A stretch of 64,000 nucleotides of DNA from positions 62,001-126,000 of the forward strand of contig SVOC01000003.1 of NCBI GenBank assembly GCA_015066625.1, in the 5' to 3' direction. The position numbers were made by a program, and so were the translations under genes. This document shows positions 9,178 through 17,999 of this stretch, one piece after another. Source of the DNA: Oscillospiraceae bacterium (GTDB lineage: Bacteria; Bacillota; Clostridia; Oscillospirales; Acutalibacteraceae). Numbering within the stretch: the stretch's first letter is position 1; every line of letters begins with the position of its first letter. The notes beneath the pieces were generated by a model that searched no databases, was not told the origin of the DNA, and saw nothing but the letters and a program-made list of their open reading frames with translations.

Positions 9178-10548
9178 ATGTTTGCCAAAATTTACGATGC
9201 CGAAATTGAATTTGACTATAACAATGCCGACGGCTTCAACAGATATCCCGACGACATAATGGCTGAATACAATCAGTGCCTTGAAGAAGGTATTGATGTT
9301 GAAAAGCATAAAGCTTTGTTTGAATCTGTCGCCGCAATGGAAAGCGGCGAAGAGAAAAACCGTATGAGCAACACCGTTTTTGAAACGGTTATCGGTGCGG
9401 ATATGCAAGCCGATTATAAATATGATGAGCCCAACGACCTGAAAGGTATAAAGAAACTCAGAAAGCCTTATGAATTTGAATCGGTTATGCCCGATGAGGA
9501 AATGCTGAGAAAAAAGCTTCTCGGTGCCTGGACGGGCAGAGCCTGCGGCTGTCTGCTGGGAAAGCCCGTTGAAGGTATAAGAAGCAACGAGCTTATTCCT
9601 TTGCTTAAAGAAACGGGTAATTATCCCATGCACCGCTATATTCTCAGCTCCGATATTACTGATGAGGTCTGCTCTCATTATAAATTTTATCTCAAAAATA
9701 AACCCTACGGTGATAATGTTGACGGTATGCCGGTTGATGACGACACCAACTATGTTGTGCTTGCACAGAAGATTGTTGAGGATTGCGGCAGAAGGTTTGA
9801 TTCCGAGGATGTTGCAACGGCATGGCTGAAATACCAGTCAATTTATTCATATTTCACGGCTGAAAGAATCGCATATATAAATTTCATTAATTGCATTCAG
9901 CCTCCCGCATCGGCAATGTATAAAAACGTATGCCGTGAATGGATAGGTGCACAGATAAGAGGGGATTACTTCGGCTACATCAATCCCGGAAACCCCGAAG
10001 CCGCCGCAAAAATGGCGTATACCGATGCAAGAATTTCTCATGTCAAAAACGGCGTTTACGGTGAAATGTTTGCTTCTGCAATGATAGCCTGCGCCGCAGT
10101 GACGGAAAATGTTGATGATATTATTCTGGGCGGTCTTGCACAGATACCCTCAACCTCAAGGCTTTTTGAAGCGGTTATGAAGATTTATAATGATTACAAA
10201 AACGGGGTAACCCTTGAAGAATGCCGAAAATATATTCATTCTCAGTATGACGAATACACCGACCACGGCTGGTGCCACACCATTTCAAACGCGATGATTG
10301 TTACCGCTGCGCTTCTCTACGGCGAAGGGGATTTCGGAAAATCAATCTGCATTGCCGTTGAAAGTGCGTTTGATACGGATTGTAACGGTGCAACCGTCGG
10401 CTCCGTGCTTGGCATGAGAGGCGGCATCGACTGTATCGGCGAATGCTGGAAGAAGCCGGTTAACGGCAAAATCCATACATCGATTTTCGGCGTGGGCACG
10501 GTTGATATTGAAAAAGCGGTTGATAAAACCATAGAACACATAAAGTGA
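9178..10548 (+). CDS. ADP-ribosylglycohydrolase (DraG/ARH) family protein
   Basis: The 456-residue protein carries the ARH-fold signatures: LLGAWTGRACGCLLGKPVEG near residues 114-133, the metal-binding VDDDTNYV at 186-193, and FDTDCNGATVGSVLG from residue 398. The aspartates hold the two metal ions used to remove ADP-ribose. About 110 residues precede the catalytic domain, longer than usual, and are not recognised. The first residues show no signal peptide. AGGGGTGA supports the start. The next gene begins 10 bases after the stop and encodes a secreted protein, so the two are probably cotranscribed. Some family members act on carbohydrate-like or other ADP-ribosyl substrates. Confidence 0.86.
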   Translation: MFAKIYDAEIEFDYNNADGFNRYPDDIMAEYNQCLEEGIDVEKHKALFESVAAMESGEEKNRMSNTVFETVIGADMQADYKYDEPNDLKGIKKLRKPYEFESVMPDEEMLRKKLLGAWTGRACGCLLGKPVEGIRSNELIPLLKETGNYPMHRYILSSDITDEVCSHYKFYLKNKPYGDNVDGMPVDDDTNYVVLAQKIVEDCGRRFDSEDVATAWLKYQSIYSYFTAERIAYINFINCIQPPASAMYKNVCREWIGAQIRGDYFGYINPGNPEAAAKMAYTDARISHVKNGVYGEMFASAMIACAAVTENVDDIILGGLAQIPSTSRLFEAVMKIYNDYKNGVTLEECRKYIHSQYDEYTDHGWCHTISNAMIVTAALLYGEGDFGKSICIAVESAFDTDCNGATVGSVLGMRGGIDCIGECWKKPVNGKIHTSIFGVGTVDIEKAVDKTIEHIK

Positions 10549-10558
10549 GGAATCAGTA

Positions 10559-12175
10559 ATGAAAAAGTCAGTAAAAATTATAAGCGTAATTCTTTCCGCC
10601 GTAATTCTGCTTACATCTCTTTCGCTTTTTGCATTTGCAGACAGCGGCAAGAATTATTACTACATCGACTCGATTTCGGGTGACGATTCAAACAGCGGTA
10701 CGGATATTGACAGCCCCGTAAAGACCATTGCAGGTCTGAAAGACCTTGTTATCGGTCCGGGCACTCATTTCCTTTTCAGAAGCGGCGGCGAATATGAATG
10801 CACGGTTACTCTCACCTGCAACGGCACAAAAGAGAATCCCATTGTGATTTCTTCCTACGGTGAAGGTGAAAAGCCTCTCCTTTACGCAAAAGGGAAAACA
10901 GAAGCTTTCAGACTTTTTGACTGCTCATATGTGACCGTATCCAACCTTCATATCAAAGCTCCCGACGGCGGCGGAATATGGATTGATACTTATACTCAGA
11001 CCTCCGAGGGCATTGTGATTGATAATGTGTATTTTGAAGATATGCAGAATCATGAGGTCCACAGCCGTGACGATTTTCAGAACGGTGCGGCAGGTGCAAG
11101 AGCCGCCGTTATGGTAAAGGGTCTGCCTGCAAAGTCAAGATATGCGGTAAATGACCTGACCATCCGCAACTGCGAGGTTTATAACTGCGGAAACGGCTTT
11201 ATAATATGGGGTTCCTGGAATGAACAGCAGGCTCCCTGGTGCGAGGAAGATGAAATCGACCCTGTATTCAACGAAGGCTTGCTCATAGAAAAATGCTACC
11301 TTCACGATATGGATGCCGAGGCGGTTCTTGTGGGTATGTGCGACGGCGCACTTGTTACCCATTGCCGTGCAATCAACTGCTGTCAGGGCGGCGCCGAGCT
11401 TAAAGAGGACGGCGAAGTTGAATATTTCACCGCCGCAATGTGGTTCTGGGGCAGCGTGAACAGCACAATTCAGTACTGCGAAATTGCAGGTCAGAAGAAT
11501 ATCGGCGACGGTATGGCGATTGACTTTGATTCTTACTCCCACAACTGCACCTACCAGTATATCTATTCCCACGATAATGTACGCTTTATGTGCAACTGTC
11601 CCAACCACAGCGGACACCACGGCAACACCGTTCGTTACTGCCTTTCCGTCAACGATAACAAAGGCCGTTCAACAACCGCAGTCGGTGCACAGGGTGAGCA
11701 TAATTTCAGCTTCTATAACAACACAATCGTCAACTGCGGCGAGTTCCAGTTCAAAAACCTTTATGATTCCTATATCGCAAATAATATCATTATTCCCGTT
11801 GACGGTGCAACCTTTGCCTATGACCCCGACCCGTCAAGAGGCAATGTGTTTGAAAATAACTGTTACTACAATGTGATAAATCCTCTTGTTGACCTTGGTG
11901 CAATGAATACCGTGCCCGGCTTTGCGGGAACGGATTATTCAAATCCCGAAAGCTTCAGGCTTTCATCGGATTCGCCCCTTATCGGCGCAGGTACCGATAC
12001 GGGAGTGAAGTACGATTTCTTCGGCGATGCGGTTACAAGCAACAACATCGGCTGCTACGGCGGCATCGGCACAAAGGCGGAATACAAAGGTGAAAACATA
12101 TTTGCAAAAATCATCCGTTTAATCCGCAATTTCTTTGAAACACTTATTCACGAAATATACGTAATATTCGATTGA
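10559..12175 (+). CDS. Secreted right-handed beta-helix protein
   Basis: The 538-residue protein begins with a clear signal peptide (MKKSVKIISVILSAVILL, cleavage near FAFADS). Next comes a YYIDSISGDDSNSGT segment, the usual opening of parallel beta-helix (pectate lyase-like) proteins in which a tandem pattern of short strands follows. Repeated turns such as ...VSNLHIKAPDGGG, ...IRNCEVYNCGNG and ...IQYCEIAGQKN show the helix coils. It probably binds or cleaves a polysaccharide outside the cell; the catalytic residues cannot be assigned. A terminator follows directly. Confidence 0.8.
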   Translation: MKKSVKIISVILSAVILLTSLSLFAFADSGKNYYYIDSISGDDSNSGTDIDSPVKTIAGLKDLVIGPGTHFLFRSGGEYECTVTLTCNGTKENPIVISSYGEGEKPLLYAKGKTEAFRLFDCSYVTVSNLHIKAPDGGGIWIDTYTQTSEGIVIDNVYFEDMQNHEVHSRDDFQNGAAGARAAVMVKGLPAKSRYAVNDLTIRNCEVYNCGNGFIIWGSWNEQQAPWCEEDEIDPVFNEGLLIEKCYLHDMDAEAVLVGMCDGALVTHCRAINCCQGGAELKEDGEVEYFTAAMWFWGSVNSTIQYCEIAGQKNIGDGMAIDFDSYSHNCTYQYIYSHDNVRFMCNCPNHSGHHGNTVRYCLSVNDNKGRSTTAVGAQGEHNFSFYNNTIVNCGEFQFKNLYDSYIANNIIIPVDGATFAYDPDPSRGNVFENNCYYNVINPLVDLGAMNTVPGFAGTDYSNPESFRLSSDSPLIGAGTDTGVKYDFFGDAVTSNNIGCYGGIGTKAEYKGENIFAKIIRLIRNFFETLIHEIYVIFD

Positions 12176-12176
12176 G

Positions 12177-12202
12177 AAAAGCTCCCGTGAGGGAGCTTTT
12201 TT
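12177..12202 (+). terminator. Terminator after the beta-helix gene
   Basis: The perfect stem AAAGCTCCC / GGGAGCTTT with a GTGA loop is followed by a T-run. It lies between convergent genes and its A/T flanks allow use from both sides. Confidence 0.85.
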
Positions 12203-12212
12203 CAATATTTAA

Positions 12213-13334
12213 TTACCGTATTATCATCATAAATACGGTCAGTATAATCAGAAATGCGAAGTTGAAAACCGAGAAAAGCTTTACGTAATAACCTGCTTTT
12301 CCGGGGTTATGCCAGGTGTATTCCCTGAATGTGATAAGGCTTGCAAGGGATGCAATGAGTGTACCCGTACCGCCGATGTTTACGCCCACAAGCAGGTCGC
12401 CGTAGTTTTGGGTGAACTGCGAAAGAAGTATTGCCGAAGGTACGTTGCTTATAAACTGGCAGGAAAGTACGCTGAAAAGCAGAGTGCTTTTTCCCATAAG
12501 CGAAGAAAGAAAGCTGCGCACAACCTCGATTCTCGCCATATTGCCCGAGAAAATAAAGAAGAATACGAAGGTGAGAAGCAGGGGATAGTCAACCGCTTTC
12601 AGTGCCTTGCGGTCTGCAAAAATCAGCACGGCAGGTATGACGATAAGCCCGATAACATAGGGTATTCCTCTGAAAACAATGGCAATTGAAAGTGCAAAAA
12701 GCAAAAGATAAAGTGCGGTGCGAAGGGGAGGAAGCTTTGCGGTTTCGCCCTCAATTTTCATAGGCTCGGACTTGACGAAAATAATACAGCAAAGAGTTAT
12801 GAGCGTTACCGCAAGTATAAACGGCGGTGCCATAATGCCCATAAATTCGAGGTTGGGGATATTGAACTTCGTGTAGAGATAAAGGTTTTGCGGGTTACCG
12901 AAGGGGGTCAGCATACCGCCAAGGTTTGCGGCGATATTCTGCATAATGAAGGTGAATGCCATATATTCACGCTTTTGGGTTGTCAGCAGAACGAAATACC
13001 CCAAAGGCAGGAAGGTGAGCAGTGCCATATCGTTCGCAATGAGCATTGACCCGATAAATGTGATATAAACAAGGGCGAGAATAACAAGCCGTGAATTTTT
13101 GAAGCACTGAACGATTTTCTGAGCAAGTGTATAGAAAAACTGAATATTTTTCAGCGCACAGACCACCGCAAGCACGCAGAAAAGGCAGGCAAGGGTTTTG
13201 AAATCGAAATAGCCGATGTATTCTTTGTCAACGGGCACGATAATACTTGTAACCGCCGCCGCAAGAAACGCAACCAGAACAATTGCGTTTTTCTTCAGAA
13301 ACCAGATTATGTTTTTTAGTGCAGTTGATTTCAT
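12213..13334 (-). CDS. ArsB/NhaD/SLC13-type ion transporter
   Basis: The 373-residue integral membrane protein has about ten hydrophobic helices. The ANDMALLTFLPLG and TPFGNPQNLYLY segments are the paired re-entrant motifs of the ion transporter superfamily that includes ArsB, NhaD and citrate/dicarboxylate carriers. It is somewhat shorter than typical ArsB. The substrate is uncertain: no arsR, arsA or dicarboxylate enzyme lies nearby. GGAG seven bases before the ATG supports the start. It reads alone, convergent with the beta-helix gene. Confidence 0.8.
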   Translation of the reverse strand: MKSTALKNIIWFLKKNAIVLVAFLAAAVTSIIVPVDKEYIGYFDFKTLACLFCVLAVVCALKNIQFFYTLAQKIVQCFKNSRLVILALVYITFIGSMLIANDMALLTFLPLGYFVLLTTQKREYMAFTFIMQNIAANLGGMLTPFGNPQNLYLYTKFNIPNLEFMGIMAPPFILAVTLITLCCIIFVKSEPMKIEGETAKLPPLRTALYLLLFALSIAIVFRGIPYVIGLIVIPAVLIFADRKALKAVDYPLLLTFVFFFIFSGNMARIEVVRSFLSSLMGKSTLLFSVLSCQFISNVPSAILLSQFTQNYGDLLVGVNIGGTGTLIASLASLITFREYTWHNPGKAGYYVKLFSVFNFAFLIILTVFMMIIR

Positions 13335-13414
13335 TGAATTTCTCCGTCATAAATTTTTACCTCGCATATTATATAACGGCAAATCAAAAATAGCAACAAC
13401 AAAATTTAATTTAT

Positions 13415-13443
13415 AATTACGAATTGCGAATTTCGAATTACGC
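13415..13443. repeat. Short AATTACGAATTGCG-type palindromic repeat
   Basis: Words of the form AATTACG / AATTGCG / TTTCGAATTACGC follow one another and form overlapping inverted repeats. A related 13-base palindrome (CAATTCGTAATTG) overlaps the end of the RepA_N gene at 33021-33033. It differs from the AGTGAA family but is built in the same way, from short alternating words. Confidence 0.4.
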
Positions 13444-13445
13444 AT

Positions 13446-13473
13446 TGAAAAAAGGCACCCGAAGGTGCCTTTC
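13446..13473 (-). terminator. Terminator of the secreted hydrolase gene
   Basis: On the minus strand the stem GGCACC-TTCG-GGTGCC is flanked by AAA/TTT and followed by a T-run. It begins a few bases after the stop of the gene at 13476-15332. Confidence 0.85.
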
Positions 13474-13475
13474 CC

Positions 13476-15332
13476 TTATCTGCCTGTTATTAAATTCCAA
13501 AGATTTCTGAGAGTTATAAGCGGCATTTCGGAGAAACCGTTTGTGCCGTAGTTTTCGTAAAGCCAGAGACTGAGCTTCTGAAGGAATGTTGAAGGCTCCT
13601 TCTCCTCAACAACTTCTGCAAGACCCTGCTTTGCAAGGATTGCGGTAAGCCTCTTTTCAGCTGCTGCAAAGGCGCCGTGCTCAACGGTTGAGTCATTGAC
13701 GGTATCCTCTGCCTGCTTGACTGCGGCGGCGAATTCCGCTGCATCCTCTGCCGAAAGTGAAGCGGTGTCAACGCCTTCGGCGGTTTCAAGAAGTTCATAG
13801 AGTATTCTTGTATCTCTGCCGATGTTGAACTGGGGGAATCTGGGGTCTGAATAAACATCGGTGATATCGTCGTGAGCAATAAGCTCCATTGCGATTTCAA
13901 GAATAACGTCGTTGTGCTGTGTCAGGTCGTGACGCTGATTGTCAAAATAGAATGTGGTGTCGGGCAGAAGACCTGCCGATGCGTCAACAACTCTGTCGGG
14001 TGAAATGTGGTTGTGGTCAGGGTTTGAGCAGTTTGTGTTCTTCTGAACATAATCCTCGGGAAGGGTTTCGCCGATATTTGCAGCGTATGCACCCATTGAA
14101 GTTGAATCAAGGTGAATAATGAAGTCCGCATTCTGTGAATCCCAGGTGCCGCCTACGTCAATCATTTTGTGATCATACTGTGCAACGTTGAAAACCTGAA
14201 TGCCCTTGTCAAGAAGCTTTCTGATGTTATCATCCGAATGAAGCTGTGCCTGATAATATTTGTATGTCTGCTCTTTGATGCTTGCCATTTCGGGGGTTGA
14301 GAGATATTTTTCGGCAGCTTCAAGGTAATTGCCCGAGGGGCAGAGCGCCCACATACTCGTGCTTCTTATCATAACCTCTTCAACAAGAGTTTTGACCGCC
14401 TTTTCAAGGCTTGTCATAAGCACTTCATCGGGGAGAATTCTGAGAGCGATTTCGATTATTTTTGCGGTGTTCTTGTCAAGCAGACCAAGATTTTCAAGGA
14501 AGCCGTTGTAAAGATACTCTTTGTTGAGGAAGGTGATATTGCCTGTGAATACGTCACCGATAATGGTTGAACCGTCGAGGGCAGGTACAATATAAAGCAC
14601 CTTGTGAAGGCAGTCCGTAACCTCAGGGTAGTATTCAAAAAGTGCGTTTGCAAATGTTCCGCCCTGGCTGATGGGAACAAGATTTATCTTGTCGTGGCCT
14701 GTCTGCTCCTTTACCATCTGAATGTAATCGTAAAGGTCTTTGGTAACGTCAATGTGGTTGCCGAAGGAATTGTAAGTGAAATAATAAAGGTGGTCATAGG
14801 GCAGGTCTGTGGGGTAAAGCTTGAAGGGAATGTGGTGATTGATAACCTCTTTTTCATCCTCGGTGCATTCCTCATATGACCAGTAGTATCTTTCAAGAAT
14901 TATGCTGCCTGTATTCTGAGCTTCAAGGTCGCTCTTGTTGATGCCGAAGCAGGAGTCGATTACCTTTGCAAGAGCATCCGAAAGACCGGCATCACGCTGT
15001 AAAATAAGTGATGTAAGGGCAGGCACAACAGCGGCTTTGAGTATTTCGGGGAGCTGAATGTATGCGGGGAAAGCGGAGATTTTATTGCCGTCTTTGTCAA
15101 GAATGTAATCGCCGTTTTCATCCGCAACCAGAACGTTGCTCTGACCCAGACCGGGGATGATGACCGTGGGGTAGAATTCACAGTTGTCACCGCAGTCGGT
15201 GCATTTTTCGTGAACAATAGTCGGATCTGTGTATTTGCTTGCGGATGATGCATAGCAGCTTAACGATGCCGCCGAAGCAAGCATTAAAACACAGAGCAGA
15301 ACTGCTGTGATTTTTTTGAAAGATTTTTTCAT
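13476..15332 (-). CDS. Secreted alpha/beta-hydrolase (lipase/esterase-like)
   Basis: The 618-residue protein has a strong signal peptide (MKKSFKKITAVLLCVLMLAS..., cleavage near CYAS). PTVIIPGLGQS at about residues 55-65 resembles the oxyanion-hole strand. INLVPISQGGTFAN places the probable nucleophile at S222, in a V-P-I-S-Q-G-G elbow rather than the classical G-x-S-x-G. The Asp and His of the triad cannot be assigned with certainty. A Cys cluster (CTDCGDNC) follows the signal peptide. The last 100 residues are helical and charged. AAAGGAGAG upstream supports the start. A lipid or ester substrate outside the cell is likely but unproven. Confidence 0.7.
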   Translation of the reverse strand: MKKSFKKITAVLLCVLMLASAASLSCYASSASKYTDPTIVHEKCTDCGDNCEFYPTVIIPGLGQSNVLVADENGDYILDKDGNKISAFPAYIQLPEILKAAVVPALTSLILQRDAGLSDALAKVIDSCFGINKSDLEAQNTGSIILERYYWSYEECTEDEKEVINHHIPFKLYPTDLPYDHLYYFTYNSFGNHIDVTKDLYDYIQMVKEQTGHDKINLVPISQGGTFANALFEYYPEVTDCLHKVLYIVPALDGSTIIGDVFTGNITFLNKEYLYNGFLENLGLLDKNTAKIIEIALRILPDEVLMTSLEKAVKTLVEEVMIRSTSMWALCPSGNYLEAAEKYLSTPEMASIKEQTYKYYQAQLHSDDNIRKLLDKGIQVFNVAQYDHKMIDVGGTWDSQNADFIIHLDSTSMGAYAANIGETLPEDYVQKNTNCSNPDHNHISPDRVVDASAGLLPDTTFYFDNQRHDLTQHNDVILEIAMELIAHDDITDVYSDPRFPQFNIGRDTRILYELLETAEGVDTASLSAEDAAEFAAAVKQAEDTVNDSTVEHGAFAAAEKRLTAILAKQGLAEVVEEKEPSTFLQKLSLWLYENYGTNGFSEMPLITLRNLWNLITGR

Positions 15333-15417
15333 TTACAACTCTCCTTTGCTGAGTTATTATGTTTATGACATCATATTAACATATAATCAATACAAATTCA
15401 ACAAAAATAACGGGCAA

Positions 15418-15448
15418 AAGTGTAACACTTGAAGTAAAAATATATAAT
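15418..15448 (+). promoter_or_regulatory. Candidate promoter with palindromic operator for the sigma factor operon
   Basis: A perfect 13-base palindrome AAGTGT-A-ACACTT (15418-15430) lies where a -35 element would be, 12 bases before TATAAT (15443-15448). No good sigma-A -35 is present, so the palindrome may bind a regulator. Confidence 0.4.
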
Positions 15449-15514
15449 TCGGGTGAGTGTTTTTGCCGTTCAAGGCGAATAATGGGTGAAAGTGTTGACA
15501 CGGAGGTGTTCGCA

Positions 15515-16060
15515 ATGGATAACGGTGAAAGTAGCTACCGCCGTTTCCTTGACGGAGACGAAAGTGCATTCGGGGAAATCCTCGATATGTACAGCGAAAA
15601 TTTAATATTTTTCATTAATCGGTATGTAGGCAACGTTGCCGTTGCGCAGGAGCTTTCGGAGGATGTTTTTGTTGAAATTCTTCTGCATAAGAGAAGATAC
15701 AATTTCAGAACCTCGCTGAAAACCTACCTTTTCACTATCGGGCGAAACAAAGCCGTCAGCTATCTCAGACGCTGTTCACGGCGGCCTGAGTGCGCCTATG
15801 AATACATAGAAAACGAAAGCGACAGGCGGAATATTGAGGATGAATTTATCAAAAAGGAGCGTGAGCGTGAGCTTCACCGTGCCATAAATACTCTCAATGA
15901 TGACTACAAAACCGTGCTTCACCTCATATACTTTGAGGATATGAGCTATGAGCAGACGGCGGCGGTTATGAAAAAGAACAAAAAACAGATTGAAAATCTT
16001 GCTTATAGGGCAAGGCAAGCCCTGAAAAAAGAACTTGAAAGGGAGGCGAAACTTCCGTGA
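15515..16060 (+). CDS. ECF-type RNA polymerase sigma factor
   Basis: The 181-residue protein has the two conserved sigma-70 regions of ECF factors. Region 2 covers about residues 12-80 (FGEILDMYSENLIFFINRYVGN... AQELSEDVFVEIL). Region 4 covers about 115-175 (LNDDYKTVLHLIYFEDMSYEQTAAVMKKN) as a helix-turn-helix. ATG at 15515 is chosen because GGAGGTG lies six bases upstream; an in-frame ATG 33 bases earlier has no such site. Its stop overlaps the GTG of the next gene, which encodes a membrane protein with the layout of an anti-sigma factor, and a lipoprotein gene follows. Confidence 0.9.
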   Translation: MDNGESSYRRFLDGDESAFGEILDMYSENLIFFINRYVGNVAVAQELSEDVFVEILLHKRRYNFRTSLKTYLFTIGRNKAVSYLRRCSRRPECAYEYIENESDRRNIEDEFIKKERERELHRAINTLNDDYKTVLHLIYFEDMSYEQTAAVMKKNKKQIENLAYRARQALKKELEREAKLP

Positions 16061-16830
16061 AAAGCAGAGAAGAATACACGGCAAGCATTTATGCCAAAAG
16101 AGATGCAATTCTTAAAAAGCGTAAAAAAGCGGCAGGCGGTATTGCGGCAGCTTTGTGCATAGCTGTCAGCTTCTGCACAGCGGCGGCGGTAATGCCGAAA
16201 ATGATGAAGAAGACTTCACATAAAGAAACTCCTGCCGTTGAAACGACTGCTTTTAACACAGAAAACCTTGAAAACACCGAAGGCGAAATCCTTGTGACTT
16301 TTGTTGAGAGTTATATCAAACCCAAACCCGAATATTCCGAAGAGGCTATGGGCGCCGAGAATGAGCAGGGTGAAAATTTTATTGTTGATGCGGAAGGCGA
16401 GCCGGAAAACAGAATCGAAAAGGAAGAATGGGCTGATAAGCAGTTTGCAAATCACGTTACAAAGGCTGTAACCGAAATTGCTCTTGAAACTGTTGTGGGG
16501 GAGGATGCTTTGCACGAGCCTGCGGTAACGAAAAAGCCCTCATCGTTGGGTAAATATACAAACGATGAAATTCTTGAAGCGGCTGAAAACTGCCTTACCG
16601 ACGAGGAGAAAAAAGCAGTTGAGGGCGTTGAGCCTATGGTTACCGTAACACGCACAAAGGGCGGTGAAGAAAGCTACGGCATTATGTATATGGTCGGAGA
16701 TACAAAGATAAAAATTATCCTCAATGCGGAAAACCTTGAATTTGTTGATAAAAGCGGCGGCATCATAAGCGAAGGAACAACAGCCGCACTTCCCTATATG
16801 ACCACACCTGCATACAACCCTGTCAATTAA
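16057..16830 (+). CDS. Single-pass membrane protein, candidate anti-sigma factor
   Basis: The 257-residue protein has a short basic cytoplasmic N-terminus (about 25 residues), one membrane helix (AAGGIAAALCIAVSFCTAAAV, residues about 26-46) and a long acidic, Thr/Glu-rich outer region. It is translationally coupled to the sigma gene (GTGA overlap), the usual arrangement for a regulator that holds its sigma factor at the membrane. No known anti-sigma domain such as a zinc-binding HxxxCxxC is visible, and the cytoplasmic part is very short, so the role is inferred from position only. Confidence 0.6.
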   Translation: MKSREEYTASIYAKRDAILKKRKKAAGGIAAALCIAVSFCTAAAVMPKMMKKTSHKETPAVETTAFNTENLENTEGEILVTFVESYIKPKPEYSEEAMGAENEQGENFIVDAEGEPENRIEKEEWADKQFANHVTKAVTEIALETVVGEDALHEPAVTKKPSSLGKYTNDEILEAAENCLTDEEKKAVEGVEPMVTVTRTKGGEESYGIMYMVGDTKIKIILNAENLEFVDKSGGIISEGTTAALPYMTTPAYNPVN

Positions 16831-16842
16831 GGGGGAATAAAA

Positions 16843-17817
16843 ATGAAAAAAGCAGTTGCGATTTTATGTGTGCTTATGTTGATTTTTCTCGTATCCTGCA
16901 AGGATGGCTCTGATACGGATATAACAACCGAAAGCACGCTTGCACAAAGCCTTACGGAAAAGATAATCGAATCCGTTACACAAAATGAGCTTTGCTCCGT
17001 GCCCACCGCACCTGACGGCTTTCAGCTTATGACCGACGGATATGAAATGTTTAATCAGCCTGTTTGCGGCAACACAATATTTGTTACCTCAGATTATCTC
17101 ACGGGAACAAAGTGTCTTTACGGCGAGGACGAAGAATTTATACTGGATATGCTTGAAGGTAAGTGGATTAATTCATATGAGGACTGCCTGCCCGATGCAG
17201 AGATACGTTATATGGATATGACCTGTTATTACAGCTCCTGCTGCGGCACGCTTACGGATAATGACGGTCGTTGTATGCCTTTAACAAAATCTCAGGCAGG
17301 TCGTCTGAATAGAATTATTGGCAAATACGATAATCAAAAGCAGGAAAGCAATCTCTGGTGGTCAATTCTTTCAAAAGACGGCATAAAGCTGAGGGTTGAG
17401 CTGAGCAAAAACCCCGTGAAGCCGGGCGAAAAATTCGTTCTCACCGCAACGGTTGAGAATAATTCGGGCAGAACGGTTTATATCCACACGCCCACGGGCA
17501 CACCGAATATGCATTATGAGGTGAGAGTCAAAATATCCGACGGAAAGTATTCCTTTGTTGACCTTGATACCCAGGGAAAGTGCTACACCTGTGATACGGG
17601 TATGATGACGCTGAAAGACGGCGAAACCTACACCCAGCAGATGAATATGGCGGCAGGCTATTATGTTGACGGTTCAATGCTTGAAGTCAGCGGAGAACCC
17701 CTTATCGCCTTCGGCAGCGGAACCTATAAAGGCACCGCAACCCTCTACTGGAACTTTGACAAACCCGACGGCGAACACAAAGCCCTGGAACTTGAATTTA
17801 ACGTGGATGTAAAATAA
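16843..17817 (+). CDS. Lipoprotein of unknown function
   Basis: The 324-residue protein starts MKKAVAILCVLMLIFLVSCKDG, a type II signal peptide with lipobox LVSC, so it is probably tethered to the outer face of the membrane. The C-terminal half (LSKNPVKPGEKFVLTATVENNSGRTVYI) reads as an Ig-like beta sandwich resembling BsuPI-type or extracellular binding domains. Several cysteines (CYYSSCCGT, CYTCDTG) may form disulfides. It is the third gene of the sigma operon, 12 bases after the preceding stop, with AAGGGGG as ribosome binding site. The operon may sense or answer envelope conditions. Confidence 0.7.
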   Translation: MKKAVAILCVLMLIFLVSCKDGSDTDITTESTLAQSLTEKIIESVTQNELCSVPTAPDGFQLMTDGYEMFNQPVCGNTIFVTSDYLTGTKCLYGEDEEFILDMLEGKWINSYEDCLPDAEIRYMDMTCYYSSCCGTLTDNDGRCMPLTKSQAGRLNRIIGKYDNQKQESNLWWSILSKDGIKLRVELSKNPVKPGEKFVLTATVENNSGRTVYIHTPTGTPNMHYEVRVKISDGKYSFVDLDTQGKCYTCDTGMMTLKDGETYTQQMNMAAGYYVDGSMLEVSGEPLIAFGSGTYKGTATLYWNFDKPDGEHKALELEFNVDVK

Positions 17818-17818
17818 A

Positions 17819-17843
17819 AAAGCACCCTGCGGGGTGCTTCTTA
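17819..17843 (+). terminator. Terminator of the sigma factor operon
   Basis: An eight-base stem AAGCACCC / GGGTGCTT with a TGCG loop lies directly after the lipoprotein stop. The T-run is poor (CTTAACTT), so termination may be incomplete. Confidence 0.65.
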
Positions 17844-17849
17844 ACTTCA

Positions 17850-17973
17850 AAGTGAATAGTGAATAATGAATAGTGAAAAGTTAAGGAAGGGCTTTGCCCT
17901 TACCCATTTATATAATCGGTCATAGGCGGAGCCTATCCGAAACTTTTCACTCTTCACTTTTAACTTTTCGCTT
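17850..17973 (+). repeat. AGTGAA-family intergenic repeat, one full A+B unit
   Basis: Left arm of AGTGAATA-like words, core A hairpin (AAGGGC-TTT-GCCCTT), spacer CCCATTTATATAATCGGTC, core B hairpin (ATAGGC-GGA-GCCTAT), right arm of TTCACT-like words. It is in the orientation defined here as forward. The arms are imperfect inverted repeats of each other. Confidence 0.9.
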
Positions 17974-17999
17974 AAAAAGGCACCCGAAGGTGCCTTTTT
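17974..17999 (-). terminator. Terminator of the anchored glycosidase gene
   Basis: Minus-strand stem GGCACC-TTCG-GGTGCC with flanking A and T runs starts right after the stop of the gene at 18000-19232. Its T-run merges with the arm of the adjacent repeat. Confidence 0.85.

Noticed and set aside
15494-15499. TTGACA just before the sigma factor start
   Set aside because: It lies 16 bases upstream of the start codon, inside the leader, with no -10 at the right distance before the gene.
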